A stretch of 64,000 nt of DNA from an uncultured Ruminiclostridium sp. (GCA_910588335.1 CAJUQV010000003.1:62001-126000), one strand, 5' to 3'. Shown: positions 8,642-17,316, counted from the stretch's first letter. Numbers and translations: made by a program. Notes: generated by a model not told the origin, from the letters alone.

Positions 8642-9157
8642 TTACAATATGATATCAACGCAATACACTTCATCTATTAAAATATAGTCGCAGCCGTATT
8701 TTTTACATGCTTCAAAATTCTTAAGATTTTCACATATCAGGTTATGTACATTCAGGAATTCCGGATCGTCCTTTCTCTCCTCAATAACCGAAGCATATTT
8801 TTCTATACTGTCAAAATTGTTTTTTATATACTTTTCCGACATTACAAGACAGAAAAAGCGGATTTCTCCCAAATATTCCTCTTCAAAATCCTTCTTCCAG
8901 TCGAAAGGAATATAAGCGCCCTCCAATATAAGATTTTGTTTATTCTCAACGGCAGTTTTTACTATTTCCTTTACAATTCCCCATAAATAAGGCACCAGTT
9001 CTTCGTCGTCTTCCGGAGTAAGATCGGTATTGCCGCTTCGGATAAGCCCCATTTTAAGATGATCTATCGAAAAATAAGGCATACCGTACTTTTCAAGCAA
9101 CTTTTGTGACAAAAGCGTCTTCCCTGTATGTGAAGCGCCCATTATTAAGATTACCAT
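8642..9157 (-). CDS. P-loop NTPase, kinase-like
   Basis: Small ATP-binding protein of about 171 residues. Walker A is 'MGASHTGKTLLS' near the N-terminus, then 'YFSIDHLKMGLIRSG', which resembles the Asp-containing substrate region of adenylate, shikimate or phosphotransferase-type kinases. A 'LILEGAYIPFDWK' strand follows near residue 85. I start it at the ATG at 9157: the upstream GTG at 9169 overlaps the GAGGTG ribosome site that best serves the ATG. It probably phosphorylates a small molecule or a modified nucleotide, but the substrate cannot be named. It is likely transcribed with the radical SAM gene. Confidence 0.65.
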   Translation of the reverse strand: MVILIMGASHTGKTLLSQKLLEKYGMPYFSIDHLKMGLIRSGNTDLTPEDDEELVPYLWGIVKEIVKTAVENKQNLILEGAYIPFDWKKDFEEEYLGEIRFFCLVMSEKYIKNNFDSIEKYASVIEERKDDPEFLNVHNLICENLKNFEACKKYGCDYILIDEVYCVDIIL

Positions 9158-9225
9158 TTTTATGATCACCTCATTTTCAGCTTGTCCATATTCAAGCGCA
9201 GCTTTAACAAGCTGCCGCCCGCCTT

Positions 9226-9281
9226 ATACCAATCTTTAATCATCCGTATTATTGGTCTTTACTTTGATCAAAGATTGGTAT
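9226..9281. repeat. ATACCAATC-type palindromic repeat
   Basis: ATACCAATCTTTAATCA on the left pairs with TTTGATCAAAGATTGGTAT on the right. A tail ending GCAGCGGTTATATA follows, as after the module near 6760. It separates the kinase-like gene from the MBL-fold gene. Confidence 0.7.
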
Positions 9282-9326
9282 AAGAGACGAAGGACATACG
9301 GCAGCGGTTATATATTTGAATTATTA

Positions 9327-10088
9327 TCAAAGCCAGATAGCCCAGTCACCGTAATTAAAGGTTCCCGAACCGTGACAAAGCTTTCCGCGTTCTTTAAGTT
9401 TTTTTAGTTCGTCCCTCATTCTTACGATGATTTCAGGTTGAATATCAAGAGAATGATGAGCGGGAAAGACTCTTTTCGCGGGAAGCCGCACAAGTTTTTC
9501 CAATGATTCCAGATAAGCTACCGGATCCGTCGAAGGATAATAGGCAAACAGTGTGTCCTTGTACACAAGATCGCCGGTAAACAGGTATCCTCGCTCCTTC
9601 TCCCAGAAGCACATATGCCCAGGCGAATGACCGGGAGTATGCAAAACCTCCACAATACGCCCGCCGATATCCAAAATATCTCCATCTTTCAGTATTTTTG
9701 AAGGCGTTCCCTGAAAAAATTCGTATTTTTCAATATCAAAATCTTCCGGAATGTCGCAGCGGTCAGTAACCATTTCCCTGATGGTCTTTTCCGGCAATGG
9801 AAATCCGCCGCTGAGCCAATTCAGCTCGTTCCCGTGTGCATAAAATTCGGGAAAAAACCTGTGACCTCCTATATGATCCCAGTGAATATGGGTGGCGACC
9901 GCGGCAGTAGGCGTATCGGTAAGCTTTCTTACCTCCTCGGATATATCGCATATTCCAAGTCCGGTATCAATCAAAAGGCTTTTTCCTTTTCCTTTCAGCA
10001 AATAAGCATGTGTTTCTTCCCAATGCCGATATTCGCTTATGATATAGGTTTCCGAATCAATCTCATCTATTGTGAACCAATCCCGCAT
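9327..10088 (-). CDS. MBL-fold metallo-hydrolase
   Basis: Metallo-beta-lactamase-fold hydrolase with all expected zinc ligands: 'THIHWDHIGG' (HxHxDH), 'LHTPGHSPGHMCFW', the bridging Asp in 'LFTGDLVYKD', and the last His in 'RVFPAHHSL'. It most resembles general small-molecule hydrolases of the glyoxalase II/lactonase superfamily. I start at the ATG at 10088, immediately after the TAA of the HD gene (10090), because this suits termination-reinitiation coupling and an AAAGGA lies about ten bases upstream. An ATG at 10148 would overlap the HD gene by about 60 bases. It is the last gene of the kinase-HD-MBL operon; its link with the signalling proteins is unexplained. Confidence 0.8.
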   Translation of the reverse strand: MRDWFTIDEIDSETYIISEYRHWEETHAYLLKGKGKSLLIDTGLGICDISEEVRKLTDTPTAAVATHIHWDHIGGHRFFPEFYAHGNELNWLSGGFPLPEKTIREMVTDRCDIPEDFDIEKYEFFQGTPSKILKDGDILDIGGRIVEVLHTPGHSPGHMCFWEKERGYLFTGDLVYKDTLFAYYPSTDPVAYLESLEKLVRLPAKRVFPAHHSLDIQPEIIVRMRDELKKLKERGKLCHGSGTFNYGDWAIWL

Positions 10089-10089
10089 T

Positions 10090-11961
10090 TTACCGTATTT
10101 CCTTTCCGCCGTCATTTTCCATATCATATATATTTCTGTATGCTTCATAACGTCCGTCGCTCAAAGCGACATTTATAGCGTCGCTTACCTCTTTTTCCCT
10201 GAGTCTTGCAATAATCATAGGCGAAAACCTTTTTCCTTCCAGAGCTATCGCCGATTCTTTCGCCTCCTCGAAGGTCTTTTCCACTCCCCTGAAAATTCGC
10301 GTATCGTTGTAAACAATATTATCCAGCCAATCCATAAGCCCTATAACGTCCACCATCTGACGGTATTCGCATTCCAGACGCTTATAATCGTCCGGATAGC
10401 CGTGCGAACCGTCGTACCATTTGTGATGCCCCAAAGCAACAGCCGCGCAGCGCGATGTGGATCGTCTTTTTTTAAGACACACCATACCCGCAAGCGTATG
10501 AAGCTGCGCCATATCGTTTTCATCCTCAAACCACTGTCTGCCCACGTTGGTATATAAACTCATAAAATTCATTTTCCCAATATCGTGAAGCAAACCGCAC
10601 TCAAAGGCATAATCGGCAATGACCCGTTTTTTTTCTTCAACATCTACTATATCTCTGATAAATCCTATATCGTCAAAATAATCAAGCTCCTCATCAGCTA
10701 TTATTTTACACAATACCGACGCCGCCTTCCCCACCGCGCAGGAATGGGCGTAAACCACGGGGGCGAAGCTCATTTCAAGCTTTATAATAAAATCCTTATA
10801 TGAAATACTGTTCTCCGTTTCAATATAAGTGAAGGAAAGCTGCCTGAGATAAAAAAACAATTTTTCGCTTAGCTCCCGTTCCGGAAAGCTCTTTACATAA
10901 CTCAGAGCCCTTTGATTCAGTACTCCTATATAATCCAGACGTTTTGACAAATATTCCGGACTTTCTTCAAGATACTGACAATAAAAGGCGGGCAAAGAAA
11001 TTATCCCGTACATCGTATCCTCGGAACGGTCGTTAAAGTCCGCCGAATCCATAAGCTGTTCAATTTTCGTGAGCAGCTCCTCAAAACCGTACAATCCGCA
11101 GTAATATTCCGCTACGCAGTAAGAAAACATTGGGCGTATGGGAGCGCTCTCGTTATTTTCCTTTGCCTCCCTGAACCGCGTTTCATATATAACATATACC
11201 GACTCCATAAAATCAGCCACGTCCTGAGGAGTAAGGTCTATTTCTTTTTTATAGCTTGCGCTGGACGCCATCTGACGGTGTATGGTGTAAACATACTTGT
11301 CCCATGGAAGATCGGGTGCGTTTTTCCTATATTCGGGATCCTGAAATATCATAAGAGTACGCTTTACCATACGTATTTTTTCAACGTTCGACTTAAATCC
11401 GCCCAAAGACATATTCGCCCTTGAGCGCAGTATATAACCCTTTGTTTCCGTACTTTCAAGCTCGTTGAAATATTTCAGGTAAGCCGCCGCCTCTGCAAAA
11501 CAAAGCCTCATTTGCGAATAATATTTTTCACAAACCGAATATTCGAGACCGATAAGCTTGGCGCACATACTGTTATAGCCTATGCCGAGCCAATAAAGCT
11601 CCTCTATCATCGCGCAGCGTTCCTTAGTCAGCCGCGCGTAGCTCAGCATTGATCTTTGTATCTGACAAAACAAACCCACATCAGTCTCAATTGCAGGGTT
11701 TAAAAGTTCCGAAGAGAATTCCTTAAGCTCTTCAATCTCCTTTTTGTCAGCATCAAACATATTATCCAAAAGCGGAAAAAGATGTTGACGCAAAATAAGC
11801 ATATTGCGCTTTATCGTCATTTCAGCGCACTCCCTGTCTCGAAGCAGCTCCGCGCAGTATTCATCAAAGCTTTTTCCGACGGCGCTTTTGCGGAGATTCA
11901 ATGCGCGTATTTTCTTTAAATTCTCGATATATTCTTCCTGATACCGCTGCATACTGCCCAC
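10090..11961 (-). CDS. HD-GYP-like signalling protein
   Basis: 623-residue protein whose C-terminal third is an HD-type phosphohydrolase. The HD signature is 'GLLHDIGKMNF' (about residue 460), and downstream 'LGHHKWYDGSHGYP' mirrors the HHExxDGxGYP block of HD-GYP cyclic-di-GMP phosphodiesterases. The N-terminal 380 residues are alpha-helical and unlike known sensor domains, with no membrane segment. The gene is 9 bases downstream of the hybrid kinase and directly before the MBL gene. I infer that it is an output or companion of that kinase, probably acting on cyclic-di-GMP or a similar nucleotide; the Glu of HHE is replaced by Lys, so activity is uncertain. Confidence 0.75.
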   Translation of the reverse strand: MGSMQRYQEEYIENLKKIRALNLRKSAVGKSFDEYCAELLRDRECAEMTIKRNMLILRQHLFPLLDNMFDADKKEIEELKEFSSELLNPAIETDVGLFCQIQRSMLSYARLTKERCAMIEELYWLGIGYNSMCAKLIGLEYSVCEKYYSQMRLCFAEAAAYLKYFNELESTETKGYILRSRANMSLGGFKSNVEKIRMVKRTLMIFQDPEYRKNAPDLPWDKYVYTIHRQMASSASYKKEIDLTPQDVADFMESVYVIYETRFREAKENNESAPIRPMFSYCVAEYYCGLYGFEELLTKIEQLMDSADFNDRSEDTMYGIISLPAFYCQYLEESPEYLSKRLDYIGVLNQRALSYVKSFPERELSEKLFFYLRQLSFTYIETENSISYKDFIIKLEMSFAPVVYAHSCAVGKAASVLCKIIADEELDYFDDIGFIRDIVDVEEKKRVIADYAFECGLLHDIGKMNFMSLYTNVGRQWFEDENDMAQLHTLAGMVCLKKRRSTSRCAAVALGHHKWYDGSHGYPDDYKRLECEYRQMVDVIGLMDWLDNIVYNDTRIFRGVEKTFEEAKESAIALEGKRFSPMIIARLREKEVSDAINVALSDGRYEAYRNIYDMENDGGKEIR

Positions 11962-11970
11962 ACTTTCCGG

Positions 11971-13809
11971 TTACTTTTCAAATCTGTTTTTCAATATTTC
12001 GCAAAGCTTATCGGGATCCACAGGCTTTGAACAGTGTTCATTCATTCCCGCTTTTCTCGACATACGAATGTCCTCCACAAACGCATTGGCCGTCATAGCC
12101 ACTATCCAGACCTCTGCGGCGTCGCTTCTGGAAAGGGCGCGAATCCTCCTTGTCGCTTCGTAACCGTCCATAATAGGCATTTGTATATCCATAAAAATAA
12201 TATCGTAATACCCTTCGGAGGATTCCTCAAACTTTTGAACAGCCTCGGCGCCATTATTTGCTACGTCAACCTTTATCCCCGTAACCGAAAGCATTTCCGT
12301 AACTATCTCCTGATTTATTTCCACATCCTCCACAAGCAAAATACGGTATCTGCTGTAATCCTCCGTCTCGCTTGAGCTGCCGTTCTGTGCCCCCGCGCTG
12401 TTTATCAGTCCGGCAACCGTATCAAGCAGCCTGCTTTTGAACAGAGGACAGGGAACAAAAGCGTTAACCCCCGCGCGGGAAGCGCTGTATTCAACCTTAG
12501 TCCAATCCTCCTCGGACACTAAAATTATGGGAAAATCAGGCCCGGCAAGCTGTCTTACATGAGCTGCCAGCTCCAATACCGGCATATCGGAAAGAGATTG
12601 ACCAAGCAGCATCGCGCAAGGCATATTATTTTCATAAAGCCTTTCCGTAAGCCACGTAACCGATTCCATACCTCCCGAAGCCCGTACCGGACTCAAGCCG
12701 CCGCTTTTAAGATAGCCCTCTATAAGGTAATAGCCGTCATCTCCGTTTTCGGCCACCAGAACGGTTCCACCGTCCGAAAGGCTTAAACTCTCTCTGCTCT
12801 GAAGAGTAACGGATATGGGAAGCCGTACCGTAAATCTGCTCCCCTTTCCCTCCTCGCTCTCCACCGAGATATTGCCGCCCATACTGTCCACAAGGCTTTT
12901 CACTATAGACATTCCCAAGCCCGTTCCCTCAATTTTTCCTATGGTGGAATTTTTGACGCGTTCAAAAGGCATAAAAATACGCTGCAAAAACTCCCTGCTC
13001 ATTCCCATGCCGTTATCCTCGCAGATAAACAGCAGCCAAACCTTCTCACCGTTAGCTTCGCAGTCCTGAGTCCCGTCTTTTTTATACTGTGAAAAGCTTA
13101 CCTTTATGCTGCCGTTTTCCTGAGTATACTTTACCGCGTTTCCTATAATATTTACAATTATCTGACGCAAGCGCAGCGGGTCTCCCAGAAGATTCTCCTC
13201 ATAAATATCCGTTATATCAAACTGAAGATCCTGATTTTTCAGCACCGCCTGAGGGCGCATAATGACCACGATATCGTGAATAAGATCGGCAATTGAAAAT
13301 TCCTCTTCGTTAAGCGTCATACGCCCGCTGTCGATTCTTGACATATCCAGAACGTCGTTGACAAGACTCATCAAATGAGCGGAAGCGGTCTTTATCTTTA
13401 AAAGACAATCCTGCACCCTTAATTTTTCATCTATATGAGCCAGCCCGATAGACGTCATTCCCATAATGGCGTTCATTGGAGTACGTATATCATGTGACAT
13501 ATTGGATAAAAAACTGCTTTTGGAGCGGTTTGCATCCTCCGCCGCCCTTAAAGCGTCTTCTAAAGCCTTGTTGGAGCGCTCAAGCTCCAACAGCCTTTGC
13601 ATGTAATTGTGTACCGTATCCAATATCCATAAAAAATGGGTGGAATCAAAAGGTATTTTCGTTACCTCAAGTTCTTCCGTAACCTTATATGGATCCGATT
13701 GCAGAAGATCATCCGCCGCAATTCCGGTAAGAGCGCAGGCGGCTTCGTCTGCGTATATAATACGGTTCGTTTTCGTGTGTTCTGTTACAAGATAGCCCTT
13801 CTCTTCCAT
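11971..13809 (-). CDS. Hybrid sensor histidine kinase with receiver domain
   Basis: Cytoplasmic hybrid kinase, 612 residues. In order: a short PAS-like N-terminus (about 1-60), a coiled linker, HisKA with the phosphoryl-accepting His in 'FLSNMSHDIRTPMNAIMG' (about 100-117), HATPase_c with 'IIGNAVKYT' (N box) and 'GTGLGMSIVKSLVDSMGG', then an atypical receiver-like stretch (about 345-470), and a complete receiver ('ILLVEDVEINQEIV', acceptor Asp in 'IIFMDIQMPIMDG', 'AMTANAF'). The middle receiver seems to lack its acceptor Asp. No membrane segments are seen. The ATG follows an in-frame TAG by six codons, so the start is fixed, although the AGGAG is rather far upstream. It heads the kinase-HD-MBL operon. 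Confidence 0.9.
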   Translation of the reverse strand: MEEKGYLVTEHTKTNRIIYADEAACALTGIAADDLLQSDPYKVTEELEVTKIPFDSTHFLWILDTVHNYMQRLLELERSNKALEDALRAAEDANRSKSSFLSNMSHDIRTPMNAIMGMTSIGLAHIDEKLRVQDCLLKIKTASAHLMSLVNDVLDMSRIDSGRMTLNEEEFSIADLIHDIVVIMRPQAVLKNQDLQFDITDIYEENLLGDPLRLRQIIVNIIGNAVKYTQENGSIKVSFSQYKKDGTQDCEANGEKVWLLFICEDNGMGMSREFLQRIFMPFERVKNSTIGKIEGTGLGMSIVKSLVDSMGGNISVESEEGKGSRFTVRLPISVTLQSRESLSLSDGGTVLVAENGDDGYYLIEGYLKSGGLSPVRASGGMESVTWLTERLYENNMPCAMLLGQSLSDMPVLELAAHVRQLAGPDFPIILVSEEDWTKVEYSASRAGVNAFVPCPLFKSRLLDTVAGLINSAGAQNGSSSETEDYSRYRILLVEDVEINQEIVTEMLSVTGIKVDVANNGAEAVQKFEESSEGYYDIIFMDIQMPIMDGYEATRRIRALSRSDAAEVWIVAMTANAFVEDIRMSRKAGMNEHCSKPVDPDKLCEILKNRFEK

Positions 13810-13864
13810 ATACTTGTCTCTGTGCTCCTATCTGATCTTCAAATCCTGTGAAGACAGGTTCCTA

Positions 13865-14038
13865 AGGCAACACCGCATAATGATTGTGTGCGGATTGCGC
13901 CGTCAGATTTTTCGTCAGCTTGTATAAATCCGACGCGGGAATACCGGAGTATTTCAAGGAGGATTTGTGCAAGATGACGGAAAATATGCAAGCAAGCCTC
14001 ACGCAAAGCCGTTAGGCGGTCATTGTGCGATGTTGCCC
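13865..14038. mobile_element. 174-bp TA-flanked MITE-like repeat, family A copy 1
   Basis: It begins AGGCAACACCGCATAATGA and ends CATTGTGCGATGTTGCCC, an imperfect terminal inverted repeat, and is flanked by TA on both sides (13863-13864 and 14039-14040). A second copy of exactly the same length lies at 25396-25569, with shared internal blocks such as CGCCGTCAG and ATTTCAAGGAG. It codes for nothing plausible. TA flanks and terminal repeats suggest a non-autonomous element moved by an IS630/mariner-type transposase. It lies just upstream of the hybrid kinase gene. Confidence 0.72.
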
Positions 14039-14040
14039 TA

Positions 14041-14168
14041 ACCTTTTTAATAACACTTTATGCGATAAATTTCAGAATGGTGCTTTGTACGATTTTAATC
14101 AAATCTGCAATTCAATTAAATTGGCATAACAATATATTCTATCCGCATAAAATATACGAATAAAATTC
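14041..14168. other. AT-rich gap without recognised gene
   Basis: Together with family A copy 1 and the 55 bases before it, this makes up the 359-base gap between the kinase and the methyltransferase-like gene. Apart from AT-rich sequence I see no ORF, strong hairpin or promoter in it. Confidence 0.4.
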
Positions 14169-14804
14169 CTATTCCCGCAATAAACCGACAGATATAAAAT
14201 CAAGCAAAAGGAGACTTTTGCCTGTTTTAAGCGATTTGTTTATCTCATAAAAAAGTCGGTATCCTATTTTCTCCATAGCTGCCGATATTTCTTCTCTTCC
14301 GATATCACGATGGACGGCGCTCAAACCGTCAAATGTATGAGAATACGGAGAATCAGATATAAATCCGCTTTCCTCATTTACTTGAATGACACAGGAAACA
14401 TATTTTGGCTTTGCTCTTAAAACAATATTTATAAAATTTTCGTATCCTATATATTCTATCAGAAGATCGGCTATTATCATTTCCGCTTCGGGAATAACGG
14501 CATTTTTATCCGTTAGATCAATACAAAGGCATTCCAAAATATCGCTTATATCCTCATACCTTGTCCGACATTCGTTTATATACCCGCGGTTTATATCAAT
14601 TCCGTATACTTTTTTAAACTTTTCCTTTTTAATATGTTCAAGACCGTTGCCTCCCGCAACGCCCAATACAATTACAGACTTTACGGGATACCTGTTAAGC
14701 TGACCTTCCATTAAAGAATTGAGACACTGAAGCTGTCCGACGGTTTCATGACTCATATGCTTTTCATAGTCAAAAAGCTCTATTTTTTCCCATGGATTTT
14801 CCAT
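14169..14804 (-). CDS. SAM-dependent methyltransferase-like protein
   Basis: Protein of about 211 residues with a Rossmann methyltransferase core. The glycine-rich SAM loop is 'VLGVAGGNGLEHI' (about residues 40-52) and the acidic end of strand 2 is 'VYGIDINRGYI' (about 60-70); 'AEMIIADLLIEYIG' corresponds to motif IV/post-I. The start at 14804 (MENPWEK) is supported by TTGGAG eight bases upstream; the ATG at 14822 lacks such a site. It follows the Spo0A-like gene by 30 bases on the same strand. The substrate is unknown; the lack of an N-terminal recognition region suggests a small-molecule methylase. Confidence 0.68.
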   Translation of the reverse strand: MENPWEKIELFDYEKHMSHETVGQLQCLNSLMEGQLNRYPVKSVIVLGVAGGNGLEHIKKEKFKKVYGIDINRGYINECRTRYEDISDILECLCIDLTDKNAVIPEAEMIIADLLIEYIGYENFINIVLRAKPKYVSCVIQVNEESGFISDSPYSHTFDGLSAVHRDIGREEISAAMEKIGYRLFYEINKSLKTGKSLLLLDFISVGLLRE

Positions 14805-14834
14805 AATATTACTCCAATGCAATAAATGTTTTTA

Positions 14835-15626
14835 TCACAGCTTGATCATACGCCCCGAAGTCTTCATACGAATACGAAGCTCATCGGAAATAAGCGCAAT
14901 AAATTCAGAATTGGACGGCTTTCCTCCGGTATTCCTGATAGGATGACCGAAGTATGTGTTTAAAACTTCGGTATTTCCCTTTTCCCAGACTAATTCAATA
15001 ACGCTTCTCAGCGCCCTTTCCACGCGGGTGGGAGTAGTTTTAAACCGTGCGGCGACGGTAGGATAAAGAAGTCTTGTTACGCTGGTAAGCATATCGGTAT
15101 TGTCAACGCAAACCATAATAGCGTACCTCAAGTAATAATAGCCCTTTAAATTCGCAGGTATTCCCATCAATCGCATAATATCCGTAACAATGTATTCCAA
15201 ATCCTCTATTGACGGTTTTTCTTTAAGAATTCCAAAATCGGTATTAAACGCACCTATTCTCTTTCCGGCGTCGGAAATGCATCTTATAAGCTTGTTCACA
15301 TCAAAGGGCTTCACCAGAAAATCTCCGGCTCCAAGATATATCGCCTCTTCCCTGACCGATACCATTTCATAATCGGCTGTGACAATAATAACGGGAAGCT
15401 TGCCTAACTTTTTAAGTTCTTTTATAAACCCGATCGCGTCAAGACCGGGCATTTTCGCTTCGATAATTATTACATCGGGAATTATTGAATCTTTTATGTA
15501 CTGAAGCAGACTTGGTCCGTCAGCCTTTCTTGTCACCGCAAAAGCGCCTGCGGATTTAAAGGTATTCGCCCACAGCATTCCTTGATCGGGAATATCATTT
15601 CCGATCAAAATTCTCAAAATGTCCAT
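14835..15626 (-). CDS. Spo0A-family response regulator with Glu at the phospho-acceptor site
   Basis: About 263 residues: an N-terminal receiver domain (1-125) and a C-terminal Spo0A DNA-binding domain (about 150-263). The latter is unmistakable ('GYYYLRYAIMVCVDN', 'TRVERALRSVIELVW', 'GGKPSNSEFIALISDELR'). In Spo0A the receiver Asp56 accepts phosphate through the phosphorelay. Here the residue is Glu56 ('DVIIIEAKMPGLD'; codon 15459-15461), and the acidic pair at the top of strand 1 reads ND. The conserved Thr ('IIVTADYE') and Lys ('LVKPF') are kept. Glu at this place can mimic phospho-Asp. I infer a paralogue or phosphorelay-independent version rather than a standard Spo0A. Start chosen at 15626, with AAAGG eight to nine bases upstream. 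Confidence 0.85.
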   Translation of the reverse strand: MDILRILIGNDIPDQGMLWANTFKSAGAFAVTRKADGPSLLQYIKDSIIPDVIIIEAKMPGLDAIGFIKELKKLGKLPVIIVTADYEMVSVREEAIYLGAGDFLVKPFDVNKLIRCISDAGKRIGAFNTDFGILKEKPSIEDLEYIVTDIMRLMGIPANLKGYYYLRYAIMVCVDNTDMLTSVTRLLYPTVAARFKTTPTRVERALRSVIELVWEKGNTEVLNTYFGHPIRNTGGKPSNSEFIALISDELRIRMKTSGRMIKL

Positions 15627-15649
15627 TTCTCTGCCTTTCTTAATTTTGA

Positions 15650-16135
15650 TCAATAGTAGAATCCCCTGCACCTAAGCAGCTTCACATAATCAAACAGCAT
15701 ACCGGAGTCGCAGTCACGGTCAAAAACAAAACTGAAGCCGATTTCCTTTTCTTTGCTTTTTTCAACATTTTCCCGAAACTGCGAGAATGTCAAATCGGCA
15801 GAGTAATAATCGGCAAGATAATCCTCAACACCGTACGCCTCAAAGGGGATATTGTTAAATTCGTCAAAAGAAAAAGACATCACCTGTTTCCGTTTAAGCT
15901 TTGTGGATACTGTAATCTGCCCTAGACCGATCTCTATATCACAAAAGCCTTTCACACTTACAACAGGTATGGGGAAATAATCCATCACATACTGTCCGCT
16001 TTGATCTTTGCTGTAGTGACCGTTATACCAACCGTATTCGGCCTCAAAAATACGGCTCGGTACAAAACGCTTCAAGATCTCGTTTGCTTTTATGTACAGC
16101 GGATAATATACCCCATTAAGTTCATCAGTTTCCAT
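15650..16135 (-). CDS. Conserved-looking protein of unknown function, first gene of the Spo0A-like operon
   Basis: 161 residues, soluble, rich in aromatic and acidic residues; I do not recognise a family. It has a Phe/Tyr-rich middle ('SFSFDEFNNIPFEAYG') and a C-terminal 'GFSFVFDRDCDSGMLFDYV'. There is no signal peptide, membrane segment or Cys/His cluster. The start at 16135 is supported by a strong AAGGAGG upstream. A promoter with a 17-base spacer sits at 16172-16200. The next gene, encoding the Spo0A-like regulator, starts 23 bases after its stop, so the two are likely translated from one message and may act together. Confidence 0.6.
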   Translation of the reverse strand: METDELNGVYYPLYIKANEILKRFVPSRIFEAEYGWYNGHYSKDQSGQYVMDYFPIPVVSVKGFCDIEIGLGQITVSTKLKRKQVMSFSFDEFNNIPFEAYGVEDYLADYYSADLTFSQFRENVEKSKEKEIGFSFVFDRDCDSGMLFDYVKLLRCRGFYY

Positions 16136-16171
16136 CAACGTCACCCTCCTTAACGAATTATTTGTACATAT

Positions 16172-16200
16172 AGTATACCACATAAATCGCTAAATAGCAA
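16172..16200 (-). promoter_or_regulatory. Sigma-A type promoter of the Spo0A-like operon
   Basis: On the minus strand TTGCTA (16195-16200), a 17-base spacer and TATACT (16172-16177). A leader of about 30 bases then leads to the AGGAGG site before the unknown first gene. Confidence 0.6.
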
Positions 16201-16459
16201 GCAAAAATGAATAAAAATAACATAAATCTAATAAAAATATTTTTTTTCGACAACAAAGTAAGTAGTGCAATTTGCATAAAAACCACTGTAAATTTTTGTA
16301 TTGTGCAAATTTGCTTAATATTTGGAGTCCTAATAATTGTCGGTCGAAGTATGGGCAACCTTGGAATAGGTCGGTATCCTGCATTGGATTTTTACAAGCT
16401 GACGAAAAACAGACAACACAATCGTGTAACAAAAGTTGTGCTAAAAATTGGATAACAGC
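16201..16459. other. AT-rich intergenic region, no recognised feature
   Basis: Between the Spo0A-like operon promoter and the 3' end of the AraC gene, both on the minus strand. Short ORFs overlap here on both strands but have no ribosome sites or family likeness. I see no clear hairpin. Confidence 0.4.
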
Positions 16460-17293
16460 TTATGGATTCAGTTTTTTTCTGTACCCATAAGGTGTGGTTT
16501 GGTAAGCTCTCCTGAAACTTCTTATAAAATAGCTTACGTTGGCGAATCCGCAGCTTTGGGCGATTTCCGTAACACTCATATCCGTTTCTCCGAGTAGCCT
16601 TTTTGCCGTATCAAGTCGGTAAAGCATTATATACTCGGAGGGAGTCTTTCCCATATACGCTTTAAAAAAACTTTCAAAATAAGCCGTACTGTATCCCGTC
16701 AGCTCCGCCAGATAATCTATATATATTTTCCGGAAAAAATTTGTGTGTATATACTCTATTGCGGAAAGAATATTTTTCTGCGGCGTTCTTGCGGGAAGCA
16801 GATCCGATTCAAATAAGTCCTTTTCCGCAATGGTAAGGTAAATGTCCATAAGGGCTTTTTTAGCCTTCAGTTCATATCCGAAGGGCCTATCCTCCATCAG
16901 AGCGCATACATTTTTTACCGCCTCAATAATAAGCCTTTCTTCCATAATTTCATCCCGAAAAAGTTCCCGTATATCCCTGTCAAAATATTTATTGCAAATA
17001 TCCTCCGCCGCGAAAAGGTAAGAACGGTTACAAAGGAGCGCCTTAAAATGTATTTTCTCTTTTCCCTCAGTCATCATTGAATGAAGCTTAAATCCGCCGC
17101 AAAAAGCGCATCTTCCCTCCTTCAGTAAAATGCGCTTTCCGTTTATGTTATATTCAGCCTCACCCTCTACCATATATATGAATTCATCTTCGTTATGCCA
17201 CTGATGAGTTATGGGCCACCGTGAATCGTATAACGCCACCGGGAATGAATCCGTACCGTGCTTTGTGTTTTCCTTAAGATCGGATATATTCAT
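16460..17293 (-). CDS. AraC family transcriptional regulator
   Basis: 277 residues: an N-terminal cupin sensor domain (about 15-100; 'WHNEDEFIYMVEGEAEYNI') and a C-terminal double HTH of AraC type (about 175-275). Diagnostic parts are 'AELTGYSTAYFESFFKAYMGKTPSEYIMLYRL' split across the two HTH units and 'IAQSCGFANVSYFIRSFRRAYQTTPYGYRK'. Such regulators commonly bind a sugar and control adjacent glycosidase genes. The divergent neighbour 352 bases away is the GH31 enzyme, the probable target. A ribosome site (AAAGGCAGG) precedes the ATG. The ATACCAATC hairpin at 17317 sits in its promoter region, where the hairpin's right arm supplies a TGGTATAAT-like extended -10. Confidence 0.86.
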   Translation of the reverse strand: MNISDLKENTKHGTDSFPVALYDSRWPITHQWHNEDEFIYMVEGEAEYNINGKRILLKEGRCAFCGGFKLHSMMTEGKEKIHFKALLCNRSYLFAAEDICNKYFDRDIRELFRDEIMEERLIIEAVKNVCALMEDRPFGYELKAKKALMDIYLTIAEKDLFESDLLPARTPQKNILSAIEYIHTNFFRKIYIDYLAELTGYSTAYFESFFKAYMGKTPSEYIMLYRLDTAKRLLGETDMSVTEIAQSCGFANVSYFIRSFRRAYQTTPYGYRKKLNP

Positions 17294-17316
17294 ATATGAC
17301 CTGCCTTTCTTTTATT

